Part shown: piece after piece, positions 1 to 8,247 of the stretch
Numbering within the stretch: the first letter of the stretch is position 1
Layout of the letters: every line of letters starts with the position of its first letter
The notes under the pieces: model-generated
Database searches by the model: none
Told to the model about the DNA's origin: nothing
The model's input: only the letters and a program-made list of their open reading frames with translations
Translations under genes and position numbers: made by a program
Source: Streptomyces sp. NBC_01224
Lineage (GTDB): Bacteria; Actinomycetota; Actinomycetes; Streptomycetales; Streptomycetaceae
DNA: 64,000 nt
Direction: 5' to 3'
NCBI RefSeq assembly: GCF_036002945.1
Contig: NZ_CP108529.1
Span: 1,178,001-1,242,000, forward strand

Positions 1-845
1 ACGCACGGGACCGGCTCTCGGCCGTACGGGAATCGCTACCCGCGCAACTCGGTGGCGCGGCAGGAACGTTGGCCGCCTTCAATGCCTTCGCGCCCATCGA
101 CGAAGCCGAAGTCGCCGACGACGACGGCCGGGGGCTGACCGTGCTCCAGGCATTCGCGAACGAACTCGGTCTGGCCGAACCGCTGTTGCCGTGGCTCAGT
201 CTGCGTACCCCGATCGCCGATCTGGCGGGCGCGCTCGCCTTCACGGCAGGTGCGCTCGGCAAGCTGGCGGTCGATGTGCTCACCCTGTCCCGTACCGAGA
301 TCGGCGAGGTCACCGAAGGGAAGGGCGGTGGTTCGTCCACCATGCCGCACAAGGCCAACCCGGTGCGCGCCACGCTGATCGCCGCGGCCGCCCGTCGCGC
401 CCCCGGCCTGGCGGCGACGCTGTACGGCTCGCTCGCAGCCGAGGACGAGCGGCCGGCCGGGTCGTGGCACGCCGAATGGGAGCCGCTGCGCGAACTGCTG
501 CGGCTCGTCGGCGGGGCCGCGTACGACGCCGCCGAACTCACGGACGGACTGCGCGTCGTCCCGTACGCCATGCGGGAGAATCTCCAGCTCACCGACGGGC
601 TGATCGTCTCGGAGCGGCTGGCCGCCGTGTTCGCCGAGCGCATCGGCCGCAAGCGCGCCAAGGAGGTTCTGGTGAGCGCCGCCGCCCGGGCCCGTGCGGA
701 GACCACGGATCTGGCCGATGTCCTCGGCGATGTGCTGGACGAGGAGCCCGAACTCGCCGGTCTCGATCTTTCCGACCTGACCGAACCCGCCCGGTACACC
801 GGCTGCGCAGGCGTCCTCACCGACCGTGCGCTGGACCGCGGATGA
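1..845 (+). CDS. pcaB: 3-carboxy-cis,cis-muconate cycloisomerase, 3' part
   Basis: The reading frame is open from the window edge, so the gene is cut at its 5' end; about 280 C-terminal residues are present of the roughly 450 usual for the family. The fumarase/aspartase superfamily signature is clear (GSSTMPHKANP), followed by the PcaB-type stretch ERPAGSWHAEWEPL and a C-terminal TGCAGVLTDRAL. PcaB cycloisomerises 3-carboxy-cis,cis-muconate to 4-carboxymuconolactone in the protocatechuate branch of the beta-ketoadipate pathway, in the cytoplasm. It would normally sit in a pcaIJFHGBL-type operon; upstream partners would be left of the window. No pcaL follows: the next gene is on the other strand. 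Adenylosuccinate lyase is less likely because of the PcaB-specific HAEW region. Confidence 0.9.
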   Translation, partial: ARDRLSAVRESLPAQLGGAAGTLAAFNAFAPIDEAEVADDDGRGLTVLQAFANELGLAEPLLPWLSLRTPIADLAGALAFTAGALGKLAVDVLTLSRTEIGEVTEGKGGGSSTMPHKANPVRATLIAAAARRAPGLAATLYGSLAAEDERPAGSWHAEWEPLRELLRLVGGAAYDAAELTDGLRVVPYAMRENLQLTDGLIVSERLAAVFAERIGRKRAKEVLVSAAARARAETTDLADVLGDVLDEEPELAGLDLSDLTEPARYTGCAGVLTDRALDRG

Positions 846-894
846 CCGCACTCGCCGTCCGCTTCCCGGTGGCGCCGCTCATTCGCCACACCTG

Positions 895-1503
895 TCAACG
901 AGGGACGCCGTCCCCGCGGATCCGGGCATGGACGTGCATGTCGTGCCAGCCGTCGGCATGCAGATGGCCCCGGCGTCTGGTGCCCTCCAGGGCGAAGCCC
1001 GCTTTGGCCGCCACTCGGCAGGACGCCTCGTTCAGCACGGAGTGGGGGAGTTCGAGGCGCTCGAACCCGATCTCGTCGAAGGCCCAGCGCGCCAGCACCG
1101 AGACGGCTCGGGACGCGATGCCGCGTCCACGGACGGCCGGCAGCGTCCAGTAGGCACATTCGGCGTGACCGATGGCCGGCGTCAGGGAGCGGAGCGCGAC
1201 CCGGCCGAGCACTTCCTCGGCTCCGCCGGCCGCGCTTGCGGGGCGGACGACGGCCCAGTGGGCTCCGGTCTCGCGGTACCAGGCGCTCTGCCACTGGTCG
1301 ATCCAGTCGCGCGCCTCGTCCTCGGAGTCGGCCCGGCGCAGATGCCAGCGCTGGATGACCGGGTCGGCGAAGGCGGCGAGAACGGCCGGCGCGTCCGCGT
1401 ACCGCCACGGCCGCAGGAGCAGGTCGTCGGCGACGGGCAGAGCGGGTTGTACGGAGTCCGCGAGGCGCCCCGGAGGGATATGGGGCGGCACCAAGTACGG
1501 CAT
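895..1503 (-). CDS. GNAT-family N-acetyltransferase (RimJ/RimL-like)
   Basis: A 202-residue protein with a complete GNAT fold pattern: an N-terminal LLLRPWRYADAPAV strand-helix start, the acetyl-CoA binding loop VRGRGIAS near residue 130, and the C-terminal motif VLNEASCRVAAKAGF followed by a G-rich end. This arrangement is typical of RimJ/RimL-type acetyltransferases that modify N-termini or small amines. The start is taken at the ATG giving MPYLVPPH; upstream codons in frame look non-coding and no strong Shine-Dalgarno site is visible. It converges on pcaB. The substrate cannot be read from the sequence. Confidence 0.85.
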   Translation of the reverse strand: MPYLVPPHIPPGRLADSVQPALPVADDLLLRPWRYADAPAVLAAFADPVIQRWHLRRADSEDEARDWIDQWQSAWYRETGAHWAVVRPASAAGGAEEVLGRVALRSLTPAIGHAECAYWTLPAVRGRGIASRAVSVLARWAFDEIGFERLELPHSVLNEASCRVAAKAGFALEGTRRRGHLHADGWHDMHVHARIRGDGVPR

Positions 1504-1636
1504 GGGCGCATCATCGCACGGGGCGGAACCCGTTCCGGCGGTACACGGGAGCCCCCTTGCGCGGGAGATCGCGCAAAGGCGGCCGCATCCCGTACTTCCA
1601 CAGCCTGCACCCCTCGTTGAAACTTCACACACCACG

Positions 1637-1642
1637 TACGAT
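1637..1642 (+). promoter_or_regulatory. -10 element of a probable leaderless promoter
   Basis: TACGAT fits the actinobacterial TANNNT -10 consensus and lies 7 nt before the ATG at 1650, which would place transcription initiation at or next to the start codon. No good -35 is visible at 16-18 nt. This is the main reason for choosing the ATG at 1650 over the one at 1641. Confidence 0.4.
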
Positions 1643-1649
1643 GGCGGGG

Positions 1650-2108
1650 ATGAACAGGCTGAGCGAACGGACGCACCGACGACGGCAGAGCGCCCACGCG
1701 TCGGCCGTTCTCGGCTGGCTGTTCGTACTGCTCGCCATGGTCTCGTGCTGTTCGGTCGCGGCCGCGGACTCGCCCGCGCACCGGATGGCACCCCCGGGCT
1801 CGGCCTCGCACCAGTCCGGTACCCGTACCGCAACCGCCGCCCGGGCCATGACGCCCGCGCATCCCGCGATCGTACGGACCGTAGTGGCCGATGCCCCTGA
1901 GGGCCGGGGCATGGGCAGTTCCTGCCACGGAACCTCCGAGCATGCGACACCCGTCGTACTGCCCACCCAGAGCGCACCCGTGGCGCTTCCCGGCGTGACC
2001 GCCACAGCCCCCGTCGCCCCGCTCACCGGCGCCGCCGCGATCCGCGGCCCGTCCAACGACGCCGTGCGGGAAGTCGACCATCTGCGTCTGCAGGTTCAAC
2101 GGATCTAG
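1650..2108 (+). CDS. small secreted/membrane protein, DUF6153-like
   Basis: A 152-residue protein with a basic N-terminus, one hydrophobic segment (SAVLGWLFVLLAMVSCCSVAAA, about residues 20-40) and a Pro/Ala-rich extracytoplasmic tail that contains SCHGTSEHATPVVLP. This resembles the small DUF6153 proteins of Streptomyces, which I recall next to DUF305 genes; the assignment is from memory and tentative. No enzymatic motif is visible. Cys and His residues in the tail and the DUF3105/DUF305 neighbours would fit a metal-related envelope role, but that is inference. A hairpin separates it from the next gene, so read-through rather than strict co-transcription may link them. Confidence 0.6.
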   Translation: MNRLSERTHRRRQSAHASAVLGWLFVLLAMVSCCSVAAADSPAHRMAPPGSASHQSGTRTATAARAMTPAHPAIVRTVVADAPEGRGMGSSCHGTSEHATPVVLPTQSAPVALPGVTATAPVAPLTGAAAIRGPSNDAVREVDHLRLQVQRI

Positions 2109-2118
2109 AGGCAGGGCC

Positions 2119-2140
2119 CGTCCTCGGCACACCGAGGACG
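2119..2140 (+). terminator. hairpin between DUF6153-like and DUF3105 genes
   Basis: cgtcctcgg pairs perfectly with ccgaggacg (9 bp) around a 4-nt loop. It sits 10 nt after the upstream stop codon and 55 nt before the next start. There is no long T tract, so it could be a weak terminator, an attenuator or an mRNA-stabilising structure. Confidence 0.5.
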
Positions 2141-2195
2141 TTCTCCCGCATGCCCTCAGCTCCATCAGTCTTGTTGAACCGAAGGACGACTCTCC

Positions 2196-2846
2196 ATGGC
2201 TTCCGCCAAGAAACAGAACACCCCTGCCGCCGCACGCCGCGCCAAGCTGGAGGAGGCCCGCCGCAAGGAGCGGGCCCGCGAGCGGCGCAGCCGCATCATC
2301 ACCCTCACCGCCTCCGTCGCCGTGATCGCCGCACTCGTCGCGGGCGGCGGCTACCTGATGTCCGCCGCCAACGACAAGGAAGAGGCCGAGGTCGAGGCCA
2401 AGTCCTCGCCCGTGCAGGGCGAGCGGACCTGGGACAAGCTCGCCCAGAACCATGTCGAGAAGAAGGTCGACTACCCCATGAACCCGCCGGTCGGCGGCGA
2501 TCACAACCCGGTGTGGATGAACTGCGACGCCGATGTCTACACCAAGGCGATACCGAAGGAGAACGCCGTCCACTCCCTTGAGCACGGCGCGGTCTGGGTC
2601 ACGTACACGAGCAAGGCGAAGCCGGCCGACATCAAGAAACTGGGCGAGCGGGTCGAGGCAACGCCCTACTCCCTGATGAGCCCGGTCGAGGACCAGGCCG
2701 CTCCGCTCATGCTCAGCGCCTGGGGCAAGCAGGTGACGGTGACGAGCGCCACCGACGCACGCGTGGCGCAGTTCTTCACCAAGTACGTGCAGGGTCCGCA
2801 GACCCCGGAGCCGGGCGCGGCCTGCACCGGCGGGGTCGCCCAGTGA
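2196..2846 (+). CDS. DUF3105 membrane-anchored protein
   Basis: A 216-residue protein: a Lys/Arg/Glu-rich cytoplasmic N-terminus (residues 1-33), one transmembrane segment (about 34-55), then the DUF3105 domain with its hallmark YPMNPPVGGDHNPVW and HSLEHGAVWVTY motifs and a Cys-containing C-terminus. DUF3105 proteins are widespread in actinobacteria and of unknown biochemical function; the invariant His and Cys residues suggest metal or redox chemistry outside the membrane (inference). The next gene starts inside its stop codon (GTGA overlap), so it is translationally coupled to the DUF305 protein. Confidence 0.88.
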   Translation: MASAKKQNTPAAARRAKLEEARRKERARERRSRIITLTASVAVIAALVAGGGYLMSAANDKEEAEVEAKSSPVQGERTWDKLAQNHVEKKVDYPMNPPVGGDHNPVWMNCDADVYTKAIPKENAVHSLEHGAVWVTYTSKAKPADIKKLGERVEATPYSLMSPVEDQAAPLMLSAWGKQVTVTSATDARVAQFFTKYVQGPQTPEPGAACTGGVAQ

Positions 2847-3487
2847 CGTCCGCGGCCCGCTCCTCGCGCCCGATGATGGTGGCGGGCGGTGCGGTGCTGC
2901 TGCTGGCGCTGGGCCTGGTCGCGCTGATGCTCGTACGGCCGTCGTCCTCCGCGGGCTCCGCCGCACCGGCGGCCGCACCCTCGGACACGTCCGTCGATGT
3001 CGGGTTCGCGCGCGACATGTCGATCCACCATCAGCAGGCGGTCGAGATGTCGTTCATCGTGCGGGACCGTACGTCCGACGTGGCTGTACGCCGGCTCGCG
3101 TACGACATCATCAACACCCAGGCCAATCAGCGCGGCATGATGCTCGGCTGGCTGGAGATGTGGGGTCGGGCGAAGTCGTCGAGCGCACCTCCCATGGAGT
3201 GGATGGGGCACACGGTCACGCCCAGGGGCGACGGTTCGCTGATGCCGGGGATGGCGACCGACACCGAACTCGACGCACTGCGGGTGGCGAAGGGCAAGGA
3301 CGCCGAGGTGCTGTTCCTGAAGCTGATGACCGCGCACCACCGTGCCGGTGCGGAGATGGCACAGGCGGCGGCCGCCGCGGCCGGAACCGACGAGATCAGG
3401 AATCTGGCGGCGGGCATGGTCCGGGGCCAGCAGTCCGAGATCGCACTCATGGCGGACATGCTCAAGGAGCGCGGTTCGACGGCCTGA
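2843..3487 (+). CDS. DUF305 family protein (ferritin-like, copper-associated family)
   Basis: A 214-residue protein with an N-terminal signal anchor (about residues 12-32), a Ser/Ala/Pro linker, and a DUF305 domain starting with DVGFARDMSIHHQQAVEMS and containing a second MTAHHRAGAEMAQ repeat. The two His-His-x-x-x-x-x-Met motifs are the family signature and resemble ferritin-like metal sites; DUF305 proteins are often found with copper-handling genes. The GTG start overlaps the stop of the DUF3105 gene by 4 nt, which shows operon organisation. The protein is predicted to face the outside of the cell. Confidence 0.88.
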   Translation: MTSAARSSRPMMVAGGAVLLLALGLVALMLVRPSSSAGSAAPAAAPSDTSVDVGFARDMSIHHQQAVEMSFIVRDRTSDVAVRRLAYDIINTQANQRGMMLGWLEMWGRAKSSSAPPMEWMGHTVTPRGDGSLMPGMATDTELDALRVAKGKDAEVLFLKLMTAHHRAGAEMAQAAAAAAGTDEIRNLAAGMVRGQQSEIALMADMLKERGSTA

Positions 3488-3506
3488 GCGTCGTACGTTC
3501 CGACGG

Positions 3507-3585
3507 CCCGTGCGGGCGCGCGCACGGGTTCACCTTCACCGGCGGCCCGTTCGCGGCGGGTTCCTTCTCCTGCGAACGGGCCGCC
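3507..3585 (+). terminator. two strong hairpins after the DUF305 gene
   Basis: The first stem is cccgtgcg/cgcacggg (3507-3514 with 3521-3528, 6-nt loop). The second is a perfect 14-bp stem ggcggcccgttcgc/gcgaacgggccgcc (3541-3554 with 3572-3585, 17-nt loop). Together they should end the DUF3105-DUF305 transcript before the ROK gene. Confidence 0.7.
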
Positions 3586-3686
3586 CCGGCGGCGAGACGG
3601 CGAACGGCGTCAGGACTTGCCGGTCGCAAAAGCTCACCAGCTCACAGGACTGATTGCACAAGGGATCGCATAGGCTCGGATCCAAC

Positions 3687-4928
3687 ATGAAGAGCAACCT
3701 CACACCGCTGGGGCCCAAGGCCGACAAGGACACCGTGCGCCGGAGCAACCTCAGTCTGGTGCTGCGGGCCGTCCGTGACGAGGGCGAGGCGACCAGGGCC
3801 GGGGTCGCCGCGCGGGTGGGGCTGACCCGGGCCGCGGTGTCCTCGCTCGTCGAGCAACTCATCGACATCGGGTTTCTCACCGAGTCCGGCAAGACCTTCA
3901 GCGGGCAGGCGGGGCGCCCCGGGACCGCGCTCAAAGTGGCGCGCACGGGGCCTGCCGGGCTCGGTGTGGAGGTCAACATCGACTATGTGTCGGTATGTGT
4001 CGTCGATCTGGCGGGCACCGGCCGGGTACGGCTCACCGAGCACCTCGACAACCGCGGCGCGCCGCCCGCAAAGGTGCTGGCGCGGGCGGCCGGGATCGCG
4101 GCGCGCACCCTGGAGTCGGCGCGCGAGCAGGAACTGTTCCCGGTCGGGGTGGCGCTCGCCCTGCCCGGTCTGGTCTCCGGCGGTGCGGTGCGCCAGGCGC
4201 CCAACCTGGGCTGGAATCAGGTTCCGGCCGAGGAACTCTTCGCCGCTTCGCTCGCCGCCGAGCAACCCGGTCGCGAGGCGCTGCCGGTGAGTTCGGAGAA
4301 CGAGGCCAATCTGGCGGCGCTCGCCGAGCTCTGGTTCGGCGGACTCGACACGGTCCGCAGTTTCCTGTATCTGACGGGCGAGATCGGCGTCGGTGGCGCC
4401 CTGGTCATCGACGGTGAACTCCTGCGCGGGGCGCACGGGTTCGCCGGGGAGATCGGGCATGTGGTGGTGGACGCGCAGGGACCGCAGTGCCGGTGCGGCT
4501 CGCGCGGCTGTCTGGAGCAGTACGCGGGACAGGCGGCGCTGTTGCGGGCCGCCGGGATCCAGGATTCCGGCAGCGGCTCCGGGGTGGCCGAGCTGGAACG
4601 GCGCGCCCTGGCCGGGGACGAGCAGGCGGTGGCCGCTGTCACGGAGGCCGGCCGGATGCTGGGGCGGGTGTTGTCCGGGACGGTGAATCTGCTCGACCCG
4701 GACGCGGTGGTGCTCGGCGGGATATACCGGAACCTGATGCCATGGCTGTCACCGCCCGCCGACGAGGAGCTGACCGGCCGGGTGGTGTCCGGGCTCTGGG
4801 CCCCCGGGAGCGGCCGTCTGCGCGCCTCGTCCGTGGCGGGTGACGCGGCGCGGGGCGCTGCGGCGCTGGTGATGACGGGGGTACTGGCCGACCCGGTGGC
4901 GTACGCGGACGGCCGGGAAACCGGCTGA
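3687..4928 (+). CDS. xylR: ROK-family transcriptional repressor, probable xylose regulator
   Basis: A 413-residue protein with the full ROK/NagC layout: an N-terminal winged helix-turn-helix (VRRSNLSLVLRAV through GLTRAAVSSLVEQLIDIGFL, about residues 10-60), an ATPase-like sugar-binding domain, and the ROK zinc site GHVVVDAQGPQCRCGSRGCLEQ. The ATG at 3687 is the last start before the HTH region. It lies beside xylA and xylB, which is the usual position for a xylose-responsive ROK repressor (XylR); xylose specificity is inferred from the neighbours. It is transcribed towards xylA and separated from it by a bidirectional terminator. The kinase catalytic role is probably lost, as in other ROK repressors. 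Confidence 0.85.
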   Translation: MKSNLTPLGPKADKDTVRRSNLSLVLRAVRDEGEATRAGVAARVGLTRAAVSSLVEQLIDIGFLTESGKTFSGQAGRPGTALKVARTGPAGLGVEVNIDYVSVCVVDLAGTGRVRLTEHLDNRGAPPAKVLARAAGIAARTLESAREQELFPVGVALALPGLVSGGAVRQAPNLGWNQVPAEELFAASLAAEQPGREALPVSSENEANLAALAELWFGGLDTVRSFLYLTGEIGVGGALVIDGELLRGAHGFAGEIGHVVVDAQGPQCRCGSRGCLEQYAGQAALLRAAGIQDSGSGSGVAELERRALAGDEQAVAAVTEAGRMLGRVLSGTVNLLDPDAVVLGGIYRNLMPWLSPPADEELTGRVVSGLWAPGSGRLRASSVAGDAARGAAALVMTGVLADPVAYADGRETG

Positions 4929-4971
4929 TCCGCCCCTGTGCGTGCGGGCCGGGCAGTCGGCTGATCCGCCC
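4922..4971. repeat. short direct repeat downstream of the ROK gene
   Basis: cggctgatccgccc occurs at 4922-4935 and again at 4958-4971, with a degenerate third copy near 4996. The first copy includes the ROK stop codon. This looks like local duplication; no function can be assigned. Confidence 0.5.
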
Positions 4972-5054
4972 GCACGGGCACGGGCACGGGCCGGCCAACC
5001 GGCCGATCCGTCCCACCGGGTACAGACCGGACCGCCGGCCGGCTCCACGCGAAA

Positions 5055-5091
5055 GGGTGTGGGCCGGACGTCTGGTGTCCGGCCCACACCC
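5055..5091. terminator. bidirectional terminator between xylR and xylA
   Basis: gggtgtgggccggac (5055-5069) pairs perfectly with gtccggcccacaccc (5077-5091) around a 7-nt loop. It lies between the convergent ROK and xylA genes, 27 nt from the xylA stop codon, and can serve both transcripts. Confidence 0.8.
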
Positions 5092-5118
5092 GTGGCCCCG
5101 CGTCGCTGCGGGCCGGGC

Positions 5119-6288
5119 TCAGCGGACCCCGAGCAGGTGGTCCATCGCCAGCTGGTCCAGGGCCTCGAACGCCATGCCTCGTTCCGCCGCCGCGTTCACG
5201 TCGAACTCCTCGAACGCCGACCGGTCGGCCAGCAGCCCCGCCACGCCGTCCTCGGCGGTGGGGCGGGCCAGCTCGTCGAGCCGGGACGCGCGCAGCGCCT
5301 CCCGCACGGCGGGGTCGGCGCGGAAGGCGGCGGCGCGCTCCTTGAGGATCAGGTAGTTGCGCATGCAGCCGGCGGCCGAGGCCCAGACACCGTCGTAGTC
5401 CTCGGTCCGCGGCGGCTTGAAGTCGAAGTGCCGCGGGCCCTGGTAGCCGGCCGTCTCCAGCAGGTCGACGAGCCAGAACGCCTGGCGCAGGTCACCCGCG
5501 CCGAAGCGCAGGTCCTGGTCGTACTTGATGCCGGACTGACCGTTCAGGTCGATGTGGAAGAGCTTGCCTGCCCACAGTGCCTGCGCGATGCCGTGCGGGA
5601 AGTTCAGCCCGGCCATCTGCTCGTGCCCGGTCTCCGGGTTGACGCCGACCAGCTCCGGGCGCTCCAGACGCTCGATGAAGGCGAGGGCGTGACCGATGGT
5701 CGGCAGCAGGATGTCGCCGCGCGGCTCGTTCGGCTTGGGCTCGATGGCGAACTTCAGGTCGTACCCCTGCTCGGTGACGTAGTCGCCGAGCAGGTCGAAG
5801 GCTTCCTTCATACGGTCGAGAGCGACCCGGATGTCCTTGGCGGCGCCGGACTCGGAGCCCTCGCGGCCGCCCCAGGCCACATAGGTGGTGGCGCCGAGCT
5901 CGACGGCGAGGTCGATGTTGCGCAACGTCTTGCGCAGGGCGTAGCGGCGTACGTCCCGGTCGTTGGCGGTGAACGCGCCGTCCTTGAACACCGGATGGGT
6001 GAAGAGGTTCGTCGTCGCCATGGGGACGACGAGTCCGGCCGCGTCCAGCGCCTGCCGGAACCGCTTCACGATCCCTTCGCGCTCGGTGTCCGTCGAGCCG
6101 AACGGGATCAGGTCGTCGTCGTGGAATGTCACACCGTACGCACCGAGCTCCGCGAGCCGCTGCACGGAGTCGACCGGGTCGATCGCCGTGCGGGTCGCAT
6201 CGCCGAAGGGGTCGCGCCCCTGCCAGCCCACCGTCCACAGTCCGAAGGTGAACTTGTCGTCGGGCGTGGGCGTGAAGCGTTCCGTCAT
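5119..6288 (-). CDS. xylA: xylose isomerase
   Basis: A 389-residue protein closely matching the Streptomyces class I xylose isomerases used as glucose isomerase. Catalytic and metal residues are all visible: the His in [12 protein letters not shown] (H56 here), E and K in [14 protein letters not shown] and H in [11 protein letters not shown], and the aspartates in [19 protein letters not shown] and [12 protein letters not shown]. It converts D-xylose to D-xylulose (and glucose to fructose) as a metal-dependent cytoplasmic tetramer. The start [11 protein letters not shown] is the family's usual N-terminus and has GAAGG upstream; longer in-frame starts add non-homologous residues. It is divergent from xylB and probably repressed by the adjacent ROK protein. 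Confidence 0.97.
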   Translation of the reverse strand: MTERFTPTPDDKFTFGLWTVGWQGRDPFGDATRTAIDPVDSVQRLAELGAYGVTFHDDDLIPFGSTDTEREGIVKRFRQALDAAGLVVPMATTNLFTHPVFKDGAFTANDRDVRRYALRKTLRNIDLAVELGATTYVAWGGREGSESGAAKDIRVALDRMKEAFDLLGDYVTEQGYDLKFAIEPKPNEPRGDILLPTIGHALAFIERLERPELVGVNPETGHEQMAGLNFPHGIAQALWAGKLFHIDLNGQSGIKYDQDLRFGAGDLRQAFWLVDLLETAGYQGPRHFDFKPPRTEDYDGVWASAAGCMRNYLILKERAAAFRADPAVREALRASRLDELARPTAEDGVAGLLADRSAFEEFDVNAAAERGMAFEALDQLAMDHLLGVR

Positions 6289-6351
6289 CGTCTGGCCGCC
6301 TTCAGTGCTGTCGGGTTCCATGACCGGTCGAGGTGGCCGAACCCTATTTGT

Positions 6352-6367
6352 TTAGTGTCATGACTAA
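6352..6367. promoter_or_regulatory. candidate ROK operator near xylA
   Basis: TTAGT (6352-6356) and ACTAA (6363-6367) form a perfect inverted repeat around a 6-nt centre, in an unusually AT-rich patch 64-79 nt upstream of the xylA start. Position and symmetry suit a XylR/ROK-type operator; binding is inferred. Confidence 0.45.
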
Positions 6368-6450
6368 TCATGCACCGAGTGCGTCCGGCACGTAACCCCC
6401 CATAGCCAGAAATCCGGAGAGACCACTGTTCCCAGCGGGATCGATCGCGT

Positions 6451-6475
6451 AATTTGTTTTCCGTACGATCAAATT
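6451..6475. promoter_or_regulatory. second candidate operator, xylB side
   Basis: AATTTG (6451-6456) and CAAATT (6470-6475) are perfect inverted arms with a 13-nt spacer, in the second AT-rich patch of the xylA-xylB divergent region. This could be the xylB-proximal site of the same repressor. Confidence 0.4.
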
Positions 6476-6587
6476 TCCGTGGCTCCATCCCAGCAACCAC
6501 GCCTCGAAGCGATGCGTGCCCCGCAGCCATCTCGCTGCGTCCGCCTCCCCGCAGTCATCTCCCCGCAGCACAGGAATGAGGTCACCC

Positions 6588-8069
6588 ATGCCGCCGCGTA
6601 CCGTCGTCATCGGTGTGGACAGCTCCACCCAGTCCACCAAAGCCGCCTTCGTCGACGCCGGAACCGGCCGGCTGCTCGCCGTCGGTCGGGCACCGCATCT
6701 CGTCACCGGCGAGGCGGGTGCCCGCGAGAGCGACCCGGAGGTGTGGTGGCAGGCGCTGTGCGACGCCGTCGCCGCCGGCCTGAAGGAGTCCGGCGTCGCC
6801 GCCTCCGCCGTGACCGGTATCGCGGTCGCCGGGCAGCAGCACGGGCTGGTCGTCCTCGACCGGACGGGGCGTCCACTGCGCCCTGCGATGCTGTGGAACG
6901 ACACCCGCTCCGCCCCGCAGGCCGCCGCCCTCACCGCGGCACTGGGCGGGGCCGAGGCCTGGACCGCGCGGACCGGATCCGTGCCGGTGGCCTCCATCAC
7001 CGCGACGAAGTGGCAGTGGCTGCGGGAGAACGAACCGGAGAACGCCGCCGCGGCCGCGGCCGTACGCCTCCCCCACGACTTCCTGACCGAACGCCTCGCA
7101 GACACCGCCGTCACCGACCCCGGTGACGCCTCGGGCACCGGCTGGTACTCCACCGCGACCGGTGCGTACGACCCCGAACTCCTCGAACTCCTCGGTCTGG
7201 ACGTCTCGTTGCTGCCCGAGGTGGCCGAGACCGGCGCGACCCGAATCGGTTCGCTGACCGCCGAAGCGGCCGCCGCGCTCGGCCTGCCGGACGGAATCGC
7301 CGTGGCCGCGGGCACCGGGGACAACATGAGCGCCGCCGTCGGTCTCGGACTGGGCGGCGCCGGACTGCTGGACCACCCCGTCCTCAGCCTCGGCACCTCG
7401 GGAACGGTCTTCGCCGCCTCCCGGACACGGCCCACGTCGACGGCACTCTCCGGCTTCGCCGCGGCGGACGGTACGTACCTCCCGCTGGCCTGCACCCTCA
7501 ACTGCACGCTCGCCGTGGACAAGGTCGCCGCACTGCTCGGCCTGGAGCGCGACGACGCGGCCCCCGGCGGCGAGGCAGTGCTCCTCCCCTACCTCGACGG
7601 CGAACGCACCCCCGATCTGCCCACCGCCTCCGGCCTGCTCACCGGGCTGCGGCACGACACCACCCCGCAGCAACTCCTGGGCGCCGCCTACGAGGGCGCG
7701 GTCTTCACCGTGCTGCGTGCCCTCGACGAACTCCTGCGGGCCTGCGGCCTCGACCCGGCCGACCCCGAGGTGGCCGCCCGGCCGCTGCGCCTGATCGGTG
7801 GCGGCGCCCAGGGGGGCACCTGGGTGGAGACGGTACGGCGGCTCTCCGGCCGGCCGCTGATCGTGCCCGGGAGCGGAGAACTGGTGGCTCTGGGGGCGGC
7901 CGCACTGGCCGCCGCCGCAGCAACCGGCGAGGATCCGGTCGCGATCGCCACCGGTTGGAACACCGGCGAGGACACCCAACTGCCCGCCGTCCAGCGGGAC
8001 TCGGCAACCTGGGAGCGGGTCGGGTCGGCACTGGAGCGGGCCGCGGGCCCTCTGCTGGGCAGGGCCTGA
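6588..8069 (+). CDS. xylB: xylulokinase
   Basis: A 493-residue FGGY-family kinase. The N-terminal ATP-binding domain opens with VVIGVDSSTQSTKAAF; GQQHGLVVLD, RPAMLWNDTR and the GTGDNMSAAVG motif (probable catalytic base D245) match bacterial XylB, and the C-terminal domain has RLIGGGAQGGTWVE. It phosphorylates D-xylulose to xylulose 5-phosphate, following XylA. The ATG at 6588 is preceded by GAGG at 6578-6581 with suitable spacing; the in-frame ATG at 6576 overlaps that ribosome binding site and is rejected. It is divergent from xylA, and the 299-nt region between them carries two candidate operators. Confidence 0.95.
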   Translation: MPPRTVVIGVDSSTQSTKAAFVDAGTGRLLAVGRAPHLVTGEAGARESDPEVWWQALCDAVAAGLKESGVAASAVTGIAVAGQQHGLVVLDRTGRPLRPAMLWNDTRSAPQAAALTAALGGAEAWTARTGSVPVASITATKWQWLRENEPENAAAAAAVRLPHDFLTERLADTAVTDPGDASGTGWYSTATGAYDPELLELLGLDVSLLPEVAETGATRIGSLTAEAAAALGLPDGIAVAAGTGDNMSAAVGLGLGGAGLLDHPVLSLGTSGTVFAASRTRPTSTALSGFAAADGTYLPLACTLNCTLAVDKVAALLGLERDDAAPGGEAVLLPYLDGERTPDLPTASGLLTGLRHDTTPQQLLGAAYEGAVFTVLRALDELLRACGLDPADPEVAARPLRLIGGGAQGGTWVETVRRLSGRPLIVPGSGELVALGAAALAAAAATGEDPVAIATGWNTGEDTQLPAVQRDSATWERVGSALERAAGPLLGRA

Positions 8070-8235
8070 CACCCGTACACCCGGCACACCCTGACCGCTG
8101 CGCAGCCCTGCACACCCGAGCCGGCCCACACACCCCGCAAGGGGCACTGACTGGCTGTCATTTCCCCTTGACCGGCCCGGGCGACGGCGCCCCGGCCGTC
8201 TCCGGACCGGTTTGGGGAAGCGAAGCGATCTTCAC

Positions 8236-8241
8236 TAGTAT
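8236..8241 (+). promoter_or_regulatory. -10 element, probable leaderless promoter of the VWA gene
   Basis: TAGTAT fits TANNNT and lies 6 nt before the ATG at 8248; TTGGGG lies 18 nt further upstream. No Shine-Dalgarno site precedes the ATG, which agrees with a leaderless message. Confidence 0.45.
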
Positions 8242-8247
8242 CCGGCG

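Noticed and set aside
842..898. ATG overlapping the pcaB stop (ATGA), as if a pcaL gene followed
   Set aside because: The frame gives a short Arg/Pro/Thr-rich sequence unlike PcaL and runs straight into the antisense of the GNAT gene.
4942..6363. 473-codon plus-strand frame over xylA
   Set aside because: Antisense to xylose isomerase, whose catalytic residues are all present on the minus strand.
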